64,000 nucleotides of DNA from Mucilaginibacter aurantiaciroseus (GCF_024055595.1 NZ_JAMXOF010000005.1:55729-119728); one strand, 5' to 3'; shown: positions 34,828 through 43,913, counted from the stretch's first letter. Notes: a model not told the origin generated them from the letters alone. Program-made: numbers and translations.

Positions 34828-36621
34828 TTATGGCTGCTGCATTTTTGCCCAGGCATCCATTTTGGTTTCTAAAACACTAAGCGGCATTGCGCCGTCTTTT
34901 AATACCTGGTTATGAAACTCGGCCAGGTTAAATTTAGCGCCTAATTGTTTCTCGTACCGTTTGCGCAGTTCCAATATCTTTAATGCTCCCGTTTTGTAGC
35001 CTAATGCCTGTGCCGGTGCGCCCATGTACCGTTCAATTTCGGCAATAGCGGCAGGTTCGCTAATCGCTTCGTTATCCATCGAATATTTAACCGCTTGTTC
35101 GCGCGTCATCCCTTTGGTGTGGATGGCCACATCAACTACTAAACGAATGGCGCGGTGCATTTCATCACCCAAAGCACCCATATGCTGGTATGGATCGGTA
35201 TATAAGCCCAGCTCCTTCCCTAACGATTCGCAGTATAGCGCCCATCCTTCCGCATATCCGTTTTCGTTTATCAGGAAACGGCGGAACTTTGGCAGAGTGT
35301 TATTCTCCTGCGTTAACGAGATCTGGTAATGATGCCCCGGGATGGCCTCGTGTAAAAATGTCGATTCCATGCCCGAGGTGGTGTTAAATTTGGTAGCATC
35401 TACAATTGGTACGTAAAATATGCCCGGCCGTTTACCATCTGCCGAGCCTTGGTTATATTCGATAGTGGCACTTTCTGCCCTAAACGCCTCTGTTTGCTTG
35501 ATAATGAATTGTGTTTTCGGCACATTGTTAAACATCTTTTTCAGGTTCGGCTCCATACGTTTGTGGATATTCTCAAAAGCGGCTAAAACATCAGCCGGTG
35601 TTTTATAAGGCATAAAACTGCGGTCGGTCCGCATGTACTCAAAAAAGGCTTTTCTATCGCCGTTAAAGCCAACCATCGTTTTGATGCTGTCCATTTGTTT
35701 ACCAATACGGGCTACTTCGCTTAATCCTGTCTGGTAGATCTCTTCGGGTGTGCGGTTAGTTGAGGTTTGCTGTTTTACCAGGTAAGCGTATTTTGCCGTT
35801 CCGTCGGTAACCGACGACAAGCCGGATGTACTCCTTGATTTCGGCAGGTAAACATTTTGCAGGTAATCTGCCAGTCGTTTGTAGGCCGGTACTACAGATG
35901 TTAGGATGGTTGTTTTGTAAGCATCGGTTATCGCCTTTTTATCCGCTGCAGAAAAACTTGCGGGGATATTTTTGATTGGGTCGTAAAAGATGCTTTTGGT
36001 AGCATCGGTCACCACAAAACTTTGCATTTGCGGAATCATTTTAACCACTAATGCTTTTGGCAATACTACACCGGTTTTGATGCCTTTATTAAAATTAGCG
36101 ATGGCTGTATCGGCCCATGGCGCAAACGTGGTAAGGCGTTTTTGCCAGTCGTTATAGTCTTTAACGCTTTTAAATGGCTGCGCGTTCCCACCCGATCCTA
36201 ATTGCCCCATGGTTAGGGGGAAAGCATGGATCTGGTTAAACGGCATATACTCCAGGTGGTATTTATACCCATCAATATTGGTTTGTGCTTCGTAAACAAA
36301 AATATCGTAAGATAGCTTATCGTTATCGTCCAGGTCTTCGCGTTTAAAAGTTTTCACGCTATCCAGGTACGACTGATAAAAATCTTTCGCCCTTTTTAAA
36401 TAATCGGCAGCGCCATCATTAGGCAACTGATCATTATAGCGGTTATCACCAATGAAGGTAGCTGATACCGGGTCGAGTTTTAAATATCCTTCATAATAGT
36501 TATCGAATAGTTTTGCGAATTGCTTATTATCGCCGGTAGCAACGGTAGTACCGTCGGCTGCTTTTTGTTTACAGGCTGTAAAAGCTGCCGCTACGCAAAG
36601 TATCAGTATTACTTTTTTCAT
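34828..36621 (-). CDS. DUF885 zinc metallopeptidase lipoprotein
   Basis: A 597-residue predicted lipoprotein (signal peptide ends FTACKQK). Contains the zinc-binding HEAIPGHHYQ motif (HExxxHH-like) and the downstream ENGYAEGWALYCESLG segment with the third ligand. DUF885 proteins are distant M3/thermolysin-fold peptidases; the substrate is unknown. It ends at 34828, only 15 bases before the start of the glycosylase gene, so the two may be co-transcribed. Confidence 0.88.
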   Translation of the reverse strand: MKKVILILCVAAAFTACKQKAADGTTVATGDNKQFAKLFDNYYEGYLKLDPVSATFIGDNRYNDQLPNDGAADYLKRAKDFYQSYLDSVKTFKREDLDDNDKLSYDIFVYEAQTNIDGYKYHLEYMPFNQIHAFPLTMGQLGSGGNAQPFKSVKDYNDWQKRLTTFAPWADTAIANFNKGIKTGVVLPKALVVKMIPQMQSFVVTDATKSIFYDPIKNIPASFSAADKKAITDAYKTTILTSVVPAYKRLADYLQNVYLPKSRSTSGLSSVTDGTAKYAYLVKQQTSTNRTPEEIYQTGLSEVARIGKQMDSIKTMVGFNGDRKAFFEYMRTDRSFMPYKTPADVLAAFENIHKRMEPNLKKMFNNVPKTQFIIKQTEAFRAESATIEYNQGSADGKRPGIFYVPIVDATKFNTTSGMESTFLHEAIPGHHYQISLTQENNTLPKFRRFLINENGYAEGWALYCESLGKELGLYTDPYQHMGALGDEMHRAIRLVVDVAIHTKGMTREQAVKYSMDNEAISEPAAIAEIERYMGAPAQALGYKTGALKILELRKRYEKQLGAKFNLAEFHNQVLKDGAMPLSVLETKMDAWAKMQQP

Positions 36622-36707
36622 TTCTTATGATTTTGGTGCTTAAAGCTATGTTATTTTGAAGATAATTAAGGTTGAAATTTCCGATGGCTATTATTGAACG
36701 ATAATAC

Positions 36708-37487
36708 TTAAGCAGGCTTCTGCCCAAAGATCCGGCTCAGCATCTCATATAATTCCGGGTGCTTGGTCTGGAATTGCTCGGGTTTCTCAAAAAAGTATTC
36801 GGATACCACGGCGAAAAACTCTGCTTCATTGGTGGTGGCGTAAGCATCAATATCAGAGTGCCCGGCTTCTATTTTGTGTATCTCCTGGTGCATCATGCGC
36901 ACCCATGGTTCTATATACTCATGCGGCAAAAAACCTTCAGGGATGCCATCGGTAGCGCCATCTACCTTATCCAGCAGGTGCACAAATTCGTGTATGCCGG
37001 TATTTTCCTTACCGTTGTTTTTAGAAAAGCCTTTGATGAGCGCTTTGCGCGATAGTATCATTTGCCCGTTCATGTACCCGGTGCCCACCATACCCATGAT
37101 GTTGCGGCCTTCGCCTTCGTTGCCTTCAAACTGAAATTGCTTGTCGAAGGTATCCGGGTACAAAAGCACATTGGTAACGTTACGGTAAGTCCAATCTCTA
37201 AAAGCGAAGATGGGGATCACAGCGCTGGAAGCCACCATCAGGCGGTCGGTATCGGTTATTTCGAGACCAACGCCTTCGATGCGTACGGCATCAAGAAATT
37301 GCTCTATCCTGTCTTCAAAGTAAAGCTTATCGGTGTCTGATAGTTTGTTGTAGTAGTCGATGTGTTGGTTAAGCAGTTTCTTTTGCGCATCGGTGAGGGT
37401 GATTTGGGTAAGGGAGCCATTTTTTCGTCTTCTCTGGAATAAAGAATAACAGATAATGACGGCGATGATGATGGAGAAGTATATCAT
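36708..37487 (-). CDS. mtfA: MtfA-type zinc peptidase (M90)
   Basis: A 259-residue protein with an N-terminal membrane segment (about 2-16) and the HEFVHLLD zinc motif; a downstream EAEFFAVVSEYFFE supplies the third ligand. In E. coli MtfA is a cytosolic peptidase that binds the repressor Mlc and so affects glucose uptake; whether that holds in this phylum is unknown. Confidence 0.88.
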   Translation of the reverse strand: MIYFSIIIAVIICYSLFQRRRKNGSLTQITLTDAQKKLLNQHIDYYNKLSDTDKLYFEDRIEQFLDAVRIEGVGLEITDTDRLMVASSAVIPIFAFRDWTYRNVTNVLLYPDTFDKQFQFEGNEGEGRNIMGMVGTGYMNGQMILSRKALIKGFSKNNGKENTGIHEFVHLLDKVDGATDGIPEGFLPHEYIEPWVRMMHQEIHKIEAGHSDIDAYATTNEAEFFAVVSEYFFEKPEQFQTKHPELYEMLSRIFGQKPA

Positions 37488-37512
37488 GGTATAGGCAAGT
37501 TAATAAAAAGTC

Positions 37513-37650
37513 GTCATTGCGGGGAATGAAAACGAACAACCCTGTCGCCTGGCAAGAGACGCCGCGTCTCTACGAATTTGCCCTATGCTTTCAGCTTGCG
37601 ACAGCTAAAAGCTGACATCATTTAGGCACAAGCTGAAAGCTTGCGCCTGT
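37513..37650. repeat. Mixed intergenic repeats (CGTCATTGCGG half-site, CTTTCAGCTTG inverted repeat)
   Basis: The spacer between the pdhC 3' end and mtfA holds a single-sided CGTCATTGCGG copy near 37513, a short GACGCCGCGTCTC palindrome near 37559, and an 11-bp inverted repeat CTTTCAGCTTG (37588-37598) / CAAGCTGAAAG (37629-37639) with further CAGCTAAAAGCTG inside. No coding potential. Confidence 0.5.
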
Positions 37651-37663
37651 GATTTGTAAAACA

Positions 37664-37695
37664 AAAAGAGCGATGAGTAAACCCATCGCTCTTTT
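37664..37695 (-). terminator. Terminator of the pdhA-pdhC operon
   Basis: 12-base arms AAAAGAGCGATG and CATCGCTCTTTT with an 8-base loop; on the minus strand the stem is followed by a T run. It lies 35 bases past the pdhC stop. Confidence 0.88.
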
Positions 37696-37730
37696 AAATT
37701 TTTCGGACTTCCGTACTACGGACTTCCGGC

Positions 37731-39443
37731 TTATATCATCATTCTTACCGGTTCTTCCAGTAACGATTTTAGTGTTTGCAGGAATGCGGCTGCTGATGCG
37801 CCATCTACCACACGGTGATCAGCGCTTAACGTAACCTTCATTACGTTGCCTGGTACTACCGCTCCATTTTTAACAACAGGGATCTGCTGGATGCCGCTAA
37901 CGGCAAGGATACAGGCATTTGGTGTGTTAATTATAGCGGTAAACTCATCTACACCAAACATGCCAAGGTTTGATATGGTGAACGTTGAACCTTCCATTTC
38001 GGCAGGTTGTAATTTTTTAGCTTTTGCTTTACCGGCGTATTCCTTAACCTCTTGCGAAATATGGCTTAACGATTTACCATCGGCAAACTTAATAACCGGT
38101 ACCAACAGGCCTTCGTCAACCGCAACGGCTACGCCAATGTGTACATGCTGGTTAGTACGGATGGTATCGCCCATGAACGATGAGTTAATAGCCGGGTGTT
38201 GTTTCAACGAAACAGCAACAGCTTTTACTACAAAATCGTTAAAGGAGATCTTCACCGGTGCAACCTCGTTCATCTTGTTACGGGCAGCAATGGCCTGGTC
38301 CATATCAATCGACATGGTAACATAAAAATGAGGGGCAGTAAACAAGCTTTCAGATAATCTGCGGCTAATGGCTTTACGCATTTGCGTAACGTTTCTTTCC
38401 GTAAATTTCTCTTCGCCTGTGTAAGTTGGCAATACAACCGGTGCTTTTGCGGCAGCAGCTGGTGCAGCGCCTTCCTGTGGTTTGGGGGTTTCTGCAGGTT
38501 TTGCAGATGGTATAAAGCTTTCTATATCTTTTTTGATGATCCGGCCGCCTTCTGCGCTGCCTTTTACATCATTTAAATTAATGCCTTTGTCTTTAGCAAT
38601 TTTACGTGCCAAAGGCGACGCCTTAACGCGGCTGTCATCCTCGGTAGAACCTGTTGATTCTTGAATTGCAACCTCAGTAGTTGCCGAAGCAGTTGCAGTT
38701 TTTTCACTGCCACTATCTTCTGCTACTTTTTCAATAGTACCGTCACCACCATCAGCGTTATCTAATAATGGTTGTATGTCTGTACCTTCTTTACCTACAA
38801 TGGCAATAATGCCATTCACCTGTACGGCTTCGCCTTCTTTAACACCAATGTATAATAAGGTACCTGCTTCGTAACCCACAACTTCCATGGTAGCCTTGTC
38901 GGTTGCCACATCAGCTAATGAATCATCCGCTTTTACTTTATCACCAACCTTAAAGTTCCATTTTTCGATGGTGCCCTCGGTCATGGTATCGCTTAGCAAA
39001 GGCATACGTATTACCGTAGCCGGGATGCTTGAGGTATCAACCTTTGGTTTTGCAGATGCAGATTTTTCGGCAGTTGCAGCAACAGGTTTTGAGTCTGCAG
39101 TTGCAGGTTTCTTATCATCTTTAGCAGTTGTTTCAGCTTCTTTACTTCCACTTTCTGCTGCTACTGGTACAGCACCGCCATCTAAAAGCGCTTTGTAGTC
39201 TTCGCCCTCTTTACCCAAAACGGCAATAATAGTATCAACCGGTACAGCGTTACCTTCTTCAACACCTACATAAAGCAAAGTGCCGTCCTGGTACGATTCA
39301 AAATCCATAGTGGCCTTATCGGTTTCTATCTCGGCCAAAACATCGCCCGATTTTACCTTGTCGCCAACCTTTTTATGCCATTTCGCCAATACCCCTTCGG
39401 TCATGGTATCGCTCATTTTGGGCATTTTAACTACTTCAGCCAT
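37731..39443 (-). CDS. pdhC: Pyruvate dehydrogenase E2 (dihydrolipoamide acetyltransferase), two lipoyl domains
   Basis: Core enzyme that moves the acetyl group from E1 to CoA. In order: lipoyl domain 1 (lipoylated Lys43 in ETDKATMDFES), linker rich in Ala and Lys, lipoyl domain 2 (Lys183 in TDKATMEVVG), subunit-binding domain (about 275-315, ASPLARKIAKDKGINLNDV) and acyltransferase domain ending in DHRVVDGASAAAFL, which holds the catalytic His. The subunit-binding and catalytic motifs are those of pyruvate rather than 2-oxoglutarate complexes. Follows the E1 alpha gene by 41 bases in one operon. Confidence 0.95.
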   Translation of the reverse strand: MAEVVKMPKMSDTMTEGVLAKWHKKVGDKVKSGDVLAEIETDKATMDFESYQDGTLLYVGVEEGNAVPVDTIIAVLGKEGEDYKALLDGGAVPVAAESGSKEAETTAKDDKKPATADSKPVAATAEKSASAKPKVDTSSIPATVIRMPLLSDTMTEGTIEKWNFKVGDKVKADDSLADVATDKATMEVVGYEAGTLLYIGVKEGEAVQVNGIIAIVGKEGTDIQPLLDNADGGDGTIEKVAEDSGSEKTATASATTEVAIQESTGSTEDDSRVKASPLARKIAKDKGINLNDVKGSAEGGRIIKKDIESFIPSAKPAETPKPQEGAAPAAAAKAPVVLPTYTGEEKFTERNVTQMRKAISRRLSESLFTAPHFYVTMSIDMDQAIAARNKMNEVAPVKISFNDFVVKAVAVSLKQHPAINSSFMGDTIRTNQHVHIGVAVAVDEGLLVPVIKFADGKSLSHISQEVKEYAGKAKAKKLQPAEMEGSTFTISNLGMFGVDEFTAIINTPNACILAVSGIQQIPVVKNGAVVPGNVMKVTLSADHRVVDGASAAAFLQTLKSLLEEPVRMMI

Positions 39444-39484
39444 ATACTGTGATGAATATTGTTAATTTATATAAATATAAGATA

Positions 39485-40480
39485 TTAGTCGCGGATGTAC
39501 GGATAGTCCTGTTGTACATACACATCAGTATAAAGCTCTGATGCTTCCGGGTAAGGTGAATCTTCAGAGAACTGAACCGCCTCATCAACCTGTGCCTTTA
39601 TCTTCGCGTCTATCTCTTCAAACCATTTATCATCAGCATAGGCATTTTTTTGAATAGCCAATTTTACTGTTTCAATAGGGTCTTTTGATTTATAGCTTTC
39701 CAATTCCTCTTTAGTACGGTATTTCTGCGGATCACTCATCGAGTGGCCTTTGAAACGATAAGTACGCATTTCTAAAAAGGTTGGGCCTTCGCCGCGGCGT
39801 GCACGTTGTACAGCCTCGTCCATTGCATTATGTACCGCAACAGGGTCCATACCATCAACCGGTGATGAAGGGATACCGTAAGGCAAGCCTAATTTATAAA
39901 TATCTGTTTGGATGGTGGTACGCTCTACAGATGTACCCATAGCATAACCGTTGTTCTCACAAACAAAAATTACAGGCAGTTTCCATAGCGCAGCCATATT
40001 AAAGGTTTCTGTTATAGCACCCTGGCGCACGGCACCATCGCCCATGTAGGCAATGTTTACGTTATCGGTACCTTTATACTTTTCAGCAAAAGCAATACCC
40101 GCACCCATCGGGATCTGGCCGCCTACAATGCCATGGCCGCCGTAGAAATGATTTTCTTTGTCGAACATGTGCATAGAACCGCCTTTGCCTTTAGAGCATC
40201 CGGTTGCTTTACCATACATTTCGGCCATAATGGCGTTTGGATGGGTCCCTTTTGCTAAAGCATGTGCGTGGTCGCGGTAGGCAGTTATTAAACTGTCTTC
40301 GTGGCGAATAACAGACATAGCGCCCGCTAACACAGCTTCCTGCCCAATGTACAGGTGACAAAATCCGCGTATTTTTTGCTGACCGTATAACTGACCGGTT
40401 TTTTCTTCAAACTTACGCATCAGGAGCATAGACTCATACCACATCAGGTAGGTGTCTTTAGTTATTTCGATTGAACTCAT
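39485..40480 (-). CDS. pdhA: Pyruvate dehydrogenase E1 component alpha subunit
   Basis: Thiamine-diphosphate subunit of pyruvate dehydrogenase. The TPP-binding stretch runs from MGDGAVRQGAITETFN to FVCENNGYAMGTS; the phosphorylation-loop-like HSMSDPQKYR is also present. Length of 331 residues is typical of the two-subunit E1 type, so a beta subunit is required, yet none is adjacent. First gene of the operon, with a recognisable promoter upstream. Confidence 0.96.
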   Translation of the reverse strand: MSSIEITKDTYLMWYESMLLMRKFEEKTGQLYGQQKIRGFCHLYIGQEAVLAGAMSVIRHEDSLITAYRDHAHALAKGTHPNAIMAEMYGKATGCSKGKGGSMHMFDKENHFYGGHGIVGGQIPMGAGIAFAEKYKGTDNVNIAYMGDGAVRQGAITETFNMAALWKLPVIFVCENNGYAMGTSVERTTIQTDIYKLGLPYGIPSSPVDGMDPVAVHNAMDEAVQRARRGEGPTFLEMRTYRFKGHSMSDPQKYRTKEELESYKSKDPIETVKLAIQKNAYADDKWFEEIDAKIKAQVDEAVQFSEDSPYPEASELYTDVYVQQDYPYIRD

Positions 40481-40508
40481 TTATTAAATAAAGTTTCTTT
40501 GAGAACTG

Positions 40509-40539
40509 CAAATCTAATTATATCCTGCAAATAACCGAA
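40509..40539 (-). promoter_or_regulatory. Likely pdhA promoter
   Basis: On the minus strand TTCG (40539-40536), 19 bases, then TAGATTTG (40516-40509). The -7 element fits TAnnTTTG exactly; the -33 element differs by one base from TTTG. The ATG of pdhA is 28 bases beyond. Confidence 0.6.
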
Positions 40540-40970
40540 ACTGCAATGAATTTGTTAGCATCAATTGATTAAATTTTTGCGGATCCATTATAATGCACGC
40601 ATAGTATTTTTTTAAAACACGAAATAACATTTGGATATGGTGTAAAATGTACGCTTTATAATAGGGCGAAAAGCGTGTTTATCGCAATAATCTTTTCATA
40701 AAAAATCTTCGTTTCAACGCCTATTGAATGTCGGTTTCGGGTCGAAAAAGGGTGATTTAGAGTCGGCTTTAACCCTTGCTTTATGTTATCAACTCCCGGA
40801 TAAATCAAAGCTATATGCCGAACAATTATTTAAATAAGAAATAGCGCTTTATCTGAAATTAAGTTTCTGCTTGTGAAATTTAATGCGATTTAATTTACTT
40901 AATAGAAATTATTATTAACAATGGTTACAAATATTGCCTAAATCGTTATGAAAAAAAATCTCTTTTTTAA
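40540..40970. other. Long AT-rich intergenic region with a possible coding remnant
   Basis: No intact gene. One plus-strand frame between stops at 40688 and 40835 reads FQRLLNVGFGSKKGDLES then ALTLALCYQLPDK and YAEQLFK, which looks like natural protein (possibly the end of a helical-repeat protein) but has no start codon. It could be a gene fragment. The rest is AT-rich upstream DNA between divergent pdhA and the NlpC/P60 gene. Confidence 0.35.
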
Positions 40971-41001
40971 TTTGGTAGTTTAAAAATATTGGATAGTTTT
41001 G
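40971..41001 (+). promoter_or_regulatory. Consensus promoter of the NlpC/P60 gene
   Basis: TTTG at 40971-40974, a 19-base spacer, and TAGTTTTG at 40994-41001: a full match to the Bacteroidota housekeeping promoter. The leader would be about 65 bases. A second, weaker -7 element (TACATTTG, 41035-41042) is closer to the start. Confidence 0.75.
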
Positions 41002-41072
41002 TATGCAACAATAGACACAACGTCCAATTTAATATACATTTGCTGCCCTGATTCAGCAATTAAAGAGATTAA

Positions 41073-41648
41073 ATGAAGAAAATTACAATTGCTATTGCAC
41101 TATTTATGAGCGTTTTAGCTGCTCAAGCTCAAACAAAAATCATTCCGGCTCTTGCTGCAGAAAATGCCGAGCAAGAGAGTTTAGCTAAAGATTACCTTTC
41201 ACAAATTATGGGTGTTGCGGTTTCTGCAACTTCAAACATAAAACTTTTCAAGTTTGTATATAACTGGATTGGCACTCCTTACCGTTTTGGTGGTTCATCC
41301 AAAAAAGGTATTGATTGCTCAGCGTTTACCAAGCAACTATACAGCGACGTATTTAACTTACCTATCCGTCGTAGCTCTCGCGATATTTTTAGCATGGTTA
41401 GCCCGGTTGGTAAAGACGACCTTAAAGAAGGCGACCTTGTTTTTTTTAAAATACATAGCCGCAGCATTTCGCACATTGGCATTTACCTTGGTAACAACAG
41501 GTTTGCACACGCGTCATCACGTGGTGTAGCCATCAGCAATTTAGACGAAGCTTACTACAGCCGTTATTTTTACAAAGGCGGCCGTTTATTAGAATCATTT
41601 AAAAGTGAATTATCTGCATCGGCTACCGATGACAAACCAGCAAATTAA
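41073..41648 (+). CDS. NlpC/P60 (C40) peptidoglycan endopeptidase
   Basis: A 191-residue secreted cysteine peptidase: signal peptide MKKITIAIALFMSVLAAQAQ, then the NlpC/P60 domain with catalytic Cys in KKGIDCSAFTKQLY, catalytic His in SISHIGIYLGNNRFAHASS and the following polar residue. Such enzymes cut the D-Glu to diamino acid bond in stem peptides. It has a full consensus promoter and is followed by a terminator, so it is a single-gene unit. Confidence 0.93.
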   Translation: MKKITIAIALFMSVLAAQAQTKIIPALAAENAEQESLAKDYLSQIMGVAVSATSNIKLFKFVYNWIGTPYRFGGSSKKGIDCSAFTKQLYSDVFNLPIRRSSRDIFSMVSPVGKDDLKEGDLVFFKIHSRSISHIGIYLGNNRFAHASSRGVAISNLDEAYYSRYFYKGGRLLESFKSELSASATDDKPAN

Positions 41649-41668
41649 ACCTAAATTTAAATATCTTT

Positions 41669-41702
41669 AATCCTTTCACTAACCATGAAAGGATTTTTTT
41701 TG
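41669..41702 (+). terminator. Terminator after the NlpC/P60 gene
   Basis: 10-base arms AATCCTTTCA and TGAAAGGATT with a 7-base loop and a run of eight T. The CapA gene begins 8 bases later. Confidence 0.9.
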
Positions 41703-41709
41703 CCCCATC

Positions 41710-42837
41710 ATGAAGACCCGGTTCATTTTATTTTTAGCTATCGCGATACTTGCAGCTGCCTGTGATCAGCCTAAAGCAAAAAAGGAGTTCAATAAAGCAG
41801 AGGCACATACGCAGGCTAATCCAACAGATACTATTGTAACATTACCCACAAATAATGTTATAACTATCGCGGCCGTTGGCGATATTATGCTGGGGTCATC
41901 CTACCCCGACAGTACCTTCCTCCCGCCCGATAGCGCAAAAACGAGTTTTAAATATGCTTTAAAGGATCTGCAAAAAGCCGATATTACTTTTGGCAACCTG
42001 GAGGGTGTGTTATTAGACACCGGCGCGCCGGTTGGTTACAAATTAAAGTTTCAGCACAAAGGGTATTTATTTAGGATGCCAATTAAGTTTGGAAGTATTA
42101 TTAAAAATGCAGGGTTCGATATACTTAGCGTAGGCAATAACCACTCAAACGATTTTGACCGCGCAGGCCGACGCAGTACTATCAAGGCTTTAGATAGCTT
42201 GGGTATCCATACCGCGGGGTTTAAAAGCCATCCGTCAAAATCATTTACCAAAAATGGAATTAAATATGGGTTTTGCGCCTTTTCGCCAAACGGGCAAACG
42301 GTTTCGTTGCTTCAGATAGCCAACGCAAAAGCCATCATCAGAGATTTAAAAGCAAATAACGATATTGTGATCGTGTCCTTCCATGGCGGTGGCGAGGGTA
42401 CGGATTATGAGCATGTGCCGGATTCGGCCGAGATATTTAAAGGAGAGAACCGCGGCAACCTGCGCCTGTTTACCCACGCGGCCATTGATGCAGGTGCAGA
42501 TGTGGTATTAGGCCACGGCCCGCACGTTGCACGCGCAATGGAGTTATATAAAAACCGCTTAATAGCTTATAGTTTGGGCAACTTTGTAACCTATAAAGGT
42601 ATAAGTGTAAGCGGGGTATGCGGCCTTGCACCATTGCTCAACATCCACATTAATTTAAAAGGGGAGTTTTTGAAGGGCCATATAACATCATACCGTCAAA
42701 ACCACCTATCGGGTTTAACGCCCGATAGCCTTAACCGCGCAGCAATACGGATTAAAGCATTAACCGAGGCAGATTTTATCCGGCCCGGTTTAACTATTTC
42801 TTTAACAGGAGAGATAATTCCGACGGTTACGAATTAG
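41710..42837 (+). CDS. CapA family lipoprotein (poly-gamma-glutamate synthesis-like)
   Basis: A 375-residue predicted lipoprotein (lipobox LAAAC). The body is the CapA/PGA_cap calcineurin-like metallophosphatase fold: GDIMLGSSYPD, FGNLEGVL, GNNHSNDF, SFHGGGEG and GHGPHVARA supply the metal ligands in order. In Bacillus CapA takes part in poly-gamma-glutamate capsule making, but isolated members like this one are common and have no proven role. Its stop overlaps the stop of the convergent small membrane gene. Confidence 0.85.
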   Translation: MKTRFILFLAIAILAAACDQPKAKKEFNKAEAHTQANPTDTIVTLPTNNVITIAAVGDIMLGSSYPDSTFLPPDSAKTSFKYALKDLQKADITFGNLEGVLLDTGAPVGYKLKFQHKGYLFRMPIKFGSIIKNAGFDILSVGNNHSNDFDRAGRRSTIKALDSLGIHTAGFKSHPSKSFTKNGIKYGFCAFSPNGQTVSLLQIANAKAIIRDLKANNDIVIVSFHGGGEGTDYEHVPDSAEIFKGENRGNLRLFTHAAIDAGADVVLGHGPHVARAMELYKNRLIAYSLGNFVTYKGISVSGVCGLAPLLNIHINLKGEFLKGHITSYRQNHLSGLTPDSLNRAAIRIKALTEADFIRPGLTISLTGEIIPTVTN

Positions 42838-43019
42838 GCTTCGTCTTTAGTATTGCGCACAAGGCTTATCCCTGTAAAAAAGAAGATGATGGCAATAAGG
42901 CCTACTACAATTAAAGTGGTAGCCGCGCCTGTATGTTGAATAATTTGTACGCCTGTATAAATAAGGCCAATTATACCTAATACAGTAAGTATTGCTCCGA
43001 AAGTACGTTTTAAATTCAT
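42834..43019 (-). CDS. Small two-helix membrane protein
   Basis: 61 residues starting at ATG 43019 (MNLKRTFGAILTVLGIIGL): two hydrophobic helices (about 8-26 and 33-52) and a short charged tail. No known function, but the shape and sequence are typical of a widespread small Bacteroidota membrane protein. An upstream in-frame start at 43091 would add unlikely residues. Stop codons of this gene and CapA overlap convergently. Confidence 0.6.
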   Translation of the reverse strand: MNLKRTFGAILTVLGIIGLIYTGVQIIQHTGAATTLIVVGLIAIIFFFTGISLVRNTKDEA

Positions 43020-43226
43020 GATGAATAATTTGCTGGGGTTAAATAATCTATTCATTAACCACTTTACTACCATTTTGTTTGCGCCCCCCATCGGGTTGTA
43101 TACAAAAAGCGGAATATCATTTGTTTGTAAATTACTATAAATAGATGTATCATTTTGATATGAATTACGTTAATAGGCTTGTAAGTGCCTCGCATTTACA
43201 TTGTGATAAGGTTTAGGTTGAAAGTT

Positions 43227-43259
43227 CCGGGCAGCAAGTGCCTGGGGCTTTTATTTTTT
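43227..43259 (+). terminator. Hairpin with T-rich tail, not clearly linked to a gene
   Basis: CCGGGCA (43227-43233), loop GCAAG, TGCCTGG (43239-43245), then GGCTTTTATTTTTT. It looks like a plus-strand terminator, yet the nearest plus-strand gene upstream ends 390 bases earlier at 42837. It might end a small untranslated RNA. Confidence 0.4.
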
Positions 43260-43314
43260 ATAGCCTTAGCAATCCCATCCTTTTTATACATCTTCGTTTT
43301 TTTAACTATATATA

Positions 43315-43767
43315 ATGAGTGATTTAAAAGCAAAGCTGCACACGTTGTGCGTTGCTTATGTACAAACCCGAATGCAGGCAGCCGAACAGGCTATTGCCGA
43401 AGCGCAGCAGGCCCAAAACGACGACACCAAAAGCAGCGCGGGCGATAAATACGAAACCGGCCGCGAAATGGCCCAGCAGGAAACCAACCGCAACCTGGCC
43501 CAACTGAACGAAGCAAACAAATTAATGGTGGCGCTAAACCAGATCTCGTTCAACGGATCATCCTCAAAAGCGGAAACAGGCAGCTTGATAATGACCGATA
43601 ACGGCATTTTTTACCTGGCTATCAGCGCAGGTACTTTGTTATTGGATGGGAAAACTTACGTTGCAGTATCCCCCGCCTCGCCTATTGGCTTTAAAATGAA
43701 AGATAAAAAAGCGGGAGAAGAATTTATTTTGAACGAAAAAACATATCAAATACAGCAGGTTTTGTGA
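43315..43767 (+). CDS. GreA-like C-terminal domain protein
   Basis: A 150-residue protein. The N-terminal half is a coiled coil with the motif DDTKSSAGDKYETGREM typical of Gre-type factors, and the C-terminal half (TGSLIMTDNGIFYLAISAGTLLLDGKTYVAVSPASPIG) is a small beta domain like that of GreA. True GreA has two acidic residues at the coiled-coil tip for transcript cleavage; the DD in QNDDTKSS may play that part. Database labels of similar proteins as '3-oxoacyl-ACP synthase' have no support here. Role on RNA polymerase is inferred. Confidence 0.6.
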   Translation: MSDLKAKLHTLCVAYVQTRMQAAEQAIAEAQQAQNDDTKSSAGDKYETGREMAQQETNRNLAQLNEANKLMVALNQISFNGSSSKAETGSLIMTDNGIFYLAISAGTLLLDGKTYVAVSPASPIGFKMKDKKAGEEFILNEKTYQIQQVL

Positions 43768-43850
43768 AAATTAAGGCTATAATTTCAGTTAAAATAGAAA
43801 ATAAAAAATATAGTTTAATAAATAATTGCACAATTGATTGATTTCTATTC

Positions 43851-43858
43851 TATATTTG
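43851..43858 (+). promoter_or_regulatory. -7 element TATATTTG upstream of the RRM gene
   Basis: Exact match to TAnnTTTG, giving a leader of roughly 50 bases before ATG 43914. A TTG at 43826-43828 is 22 bases upstream, slightly too far for the usual spacing. Confidence 0.45.
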
Positions 43859-43913
43859 GTGTAAACAAATAAATGGACGGTAAAAAACTGTTCATTACTA
43901 AACTAATTTTTTG

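Noticed and set aside
37731..39443. 2-oxoglutarate dehydrogenase E2
   Set aside because: Two lipoyl domains and the adjacent pyruvate-type E1 alpha favour pyruvate dehydrogenase.
41073..41648. Toxin or phage endolysin
   Set aside because: Sec signal peptide, housekeeping-type promoter and no phage genes nearby.
43315..43767. 3-oxoacyl-ACP synthase
   Set aside because: No thiolase-fold active site; 150 residues with a coiled coil and Gre-like motif.
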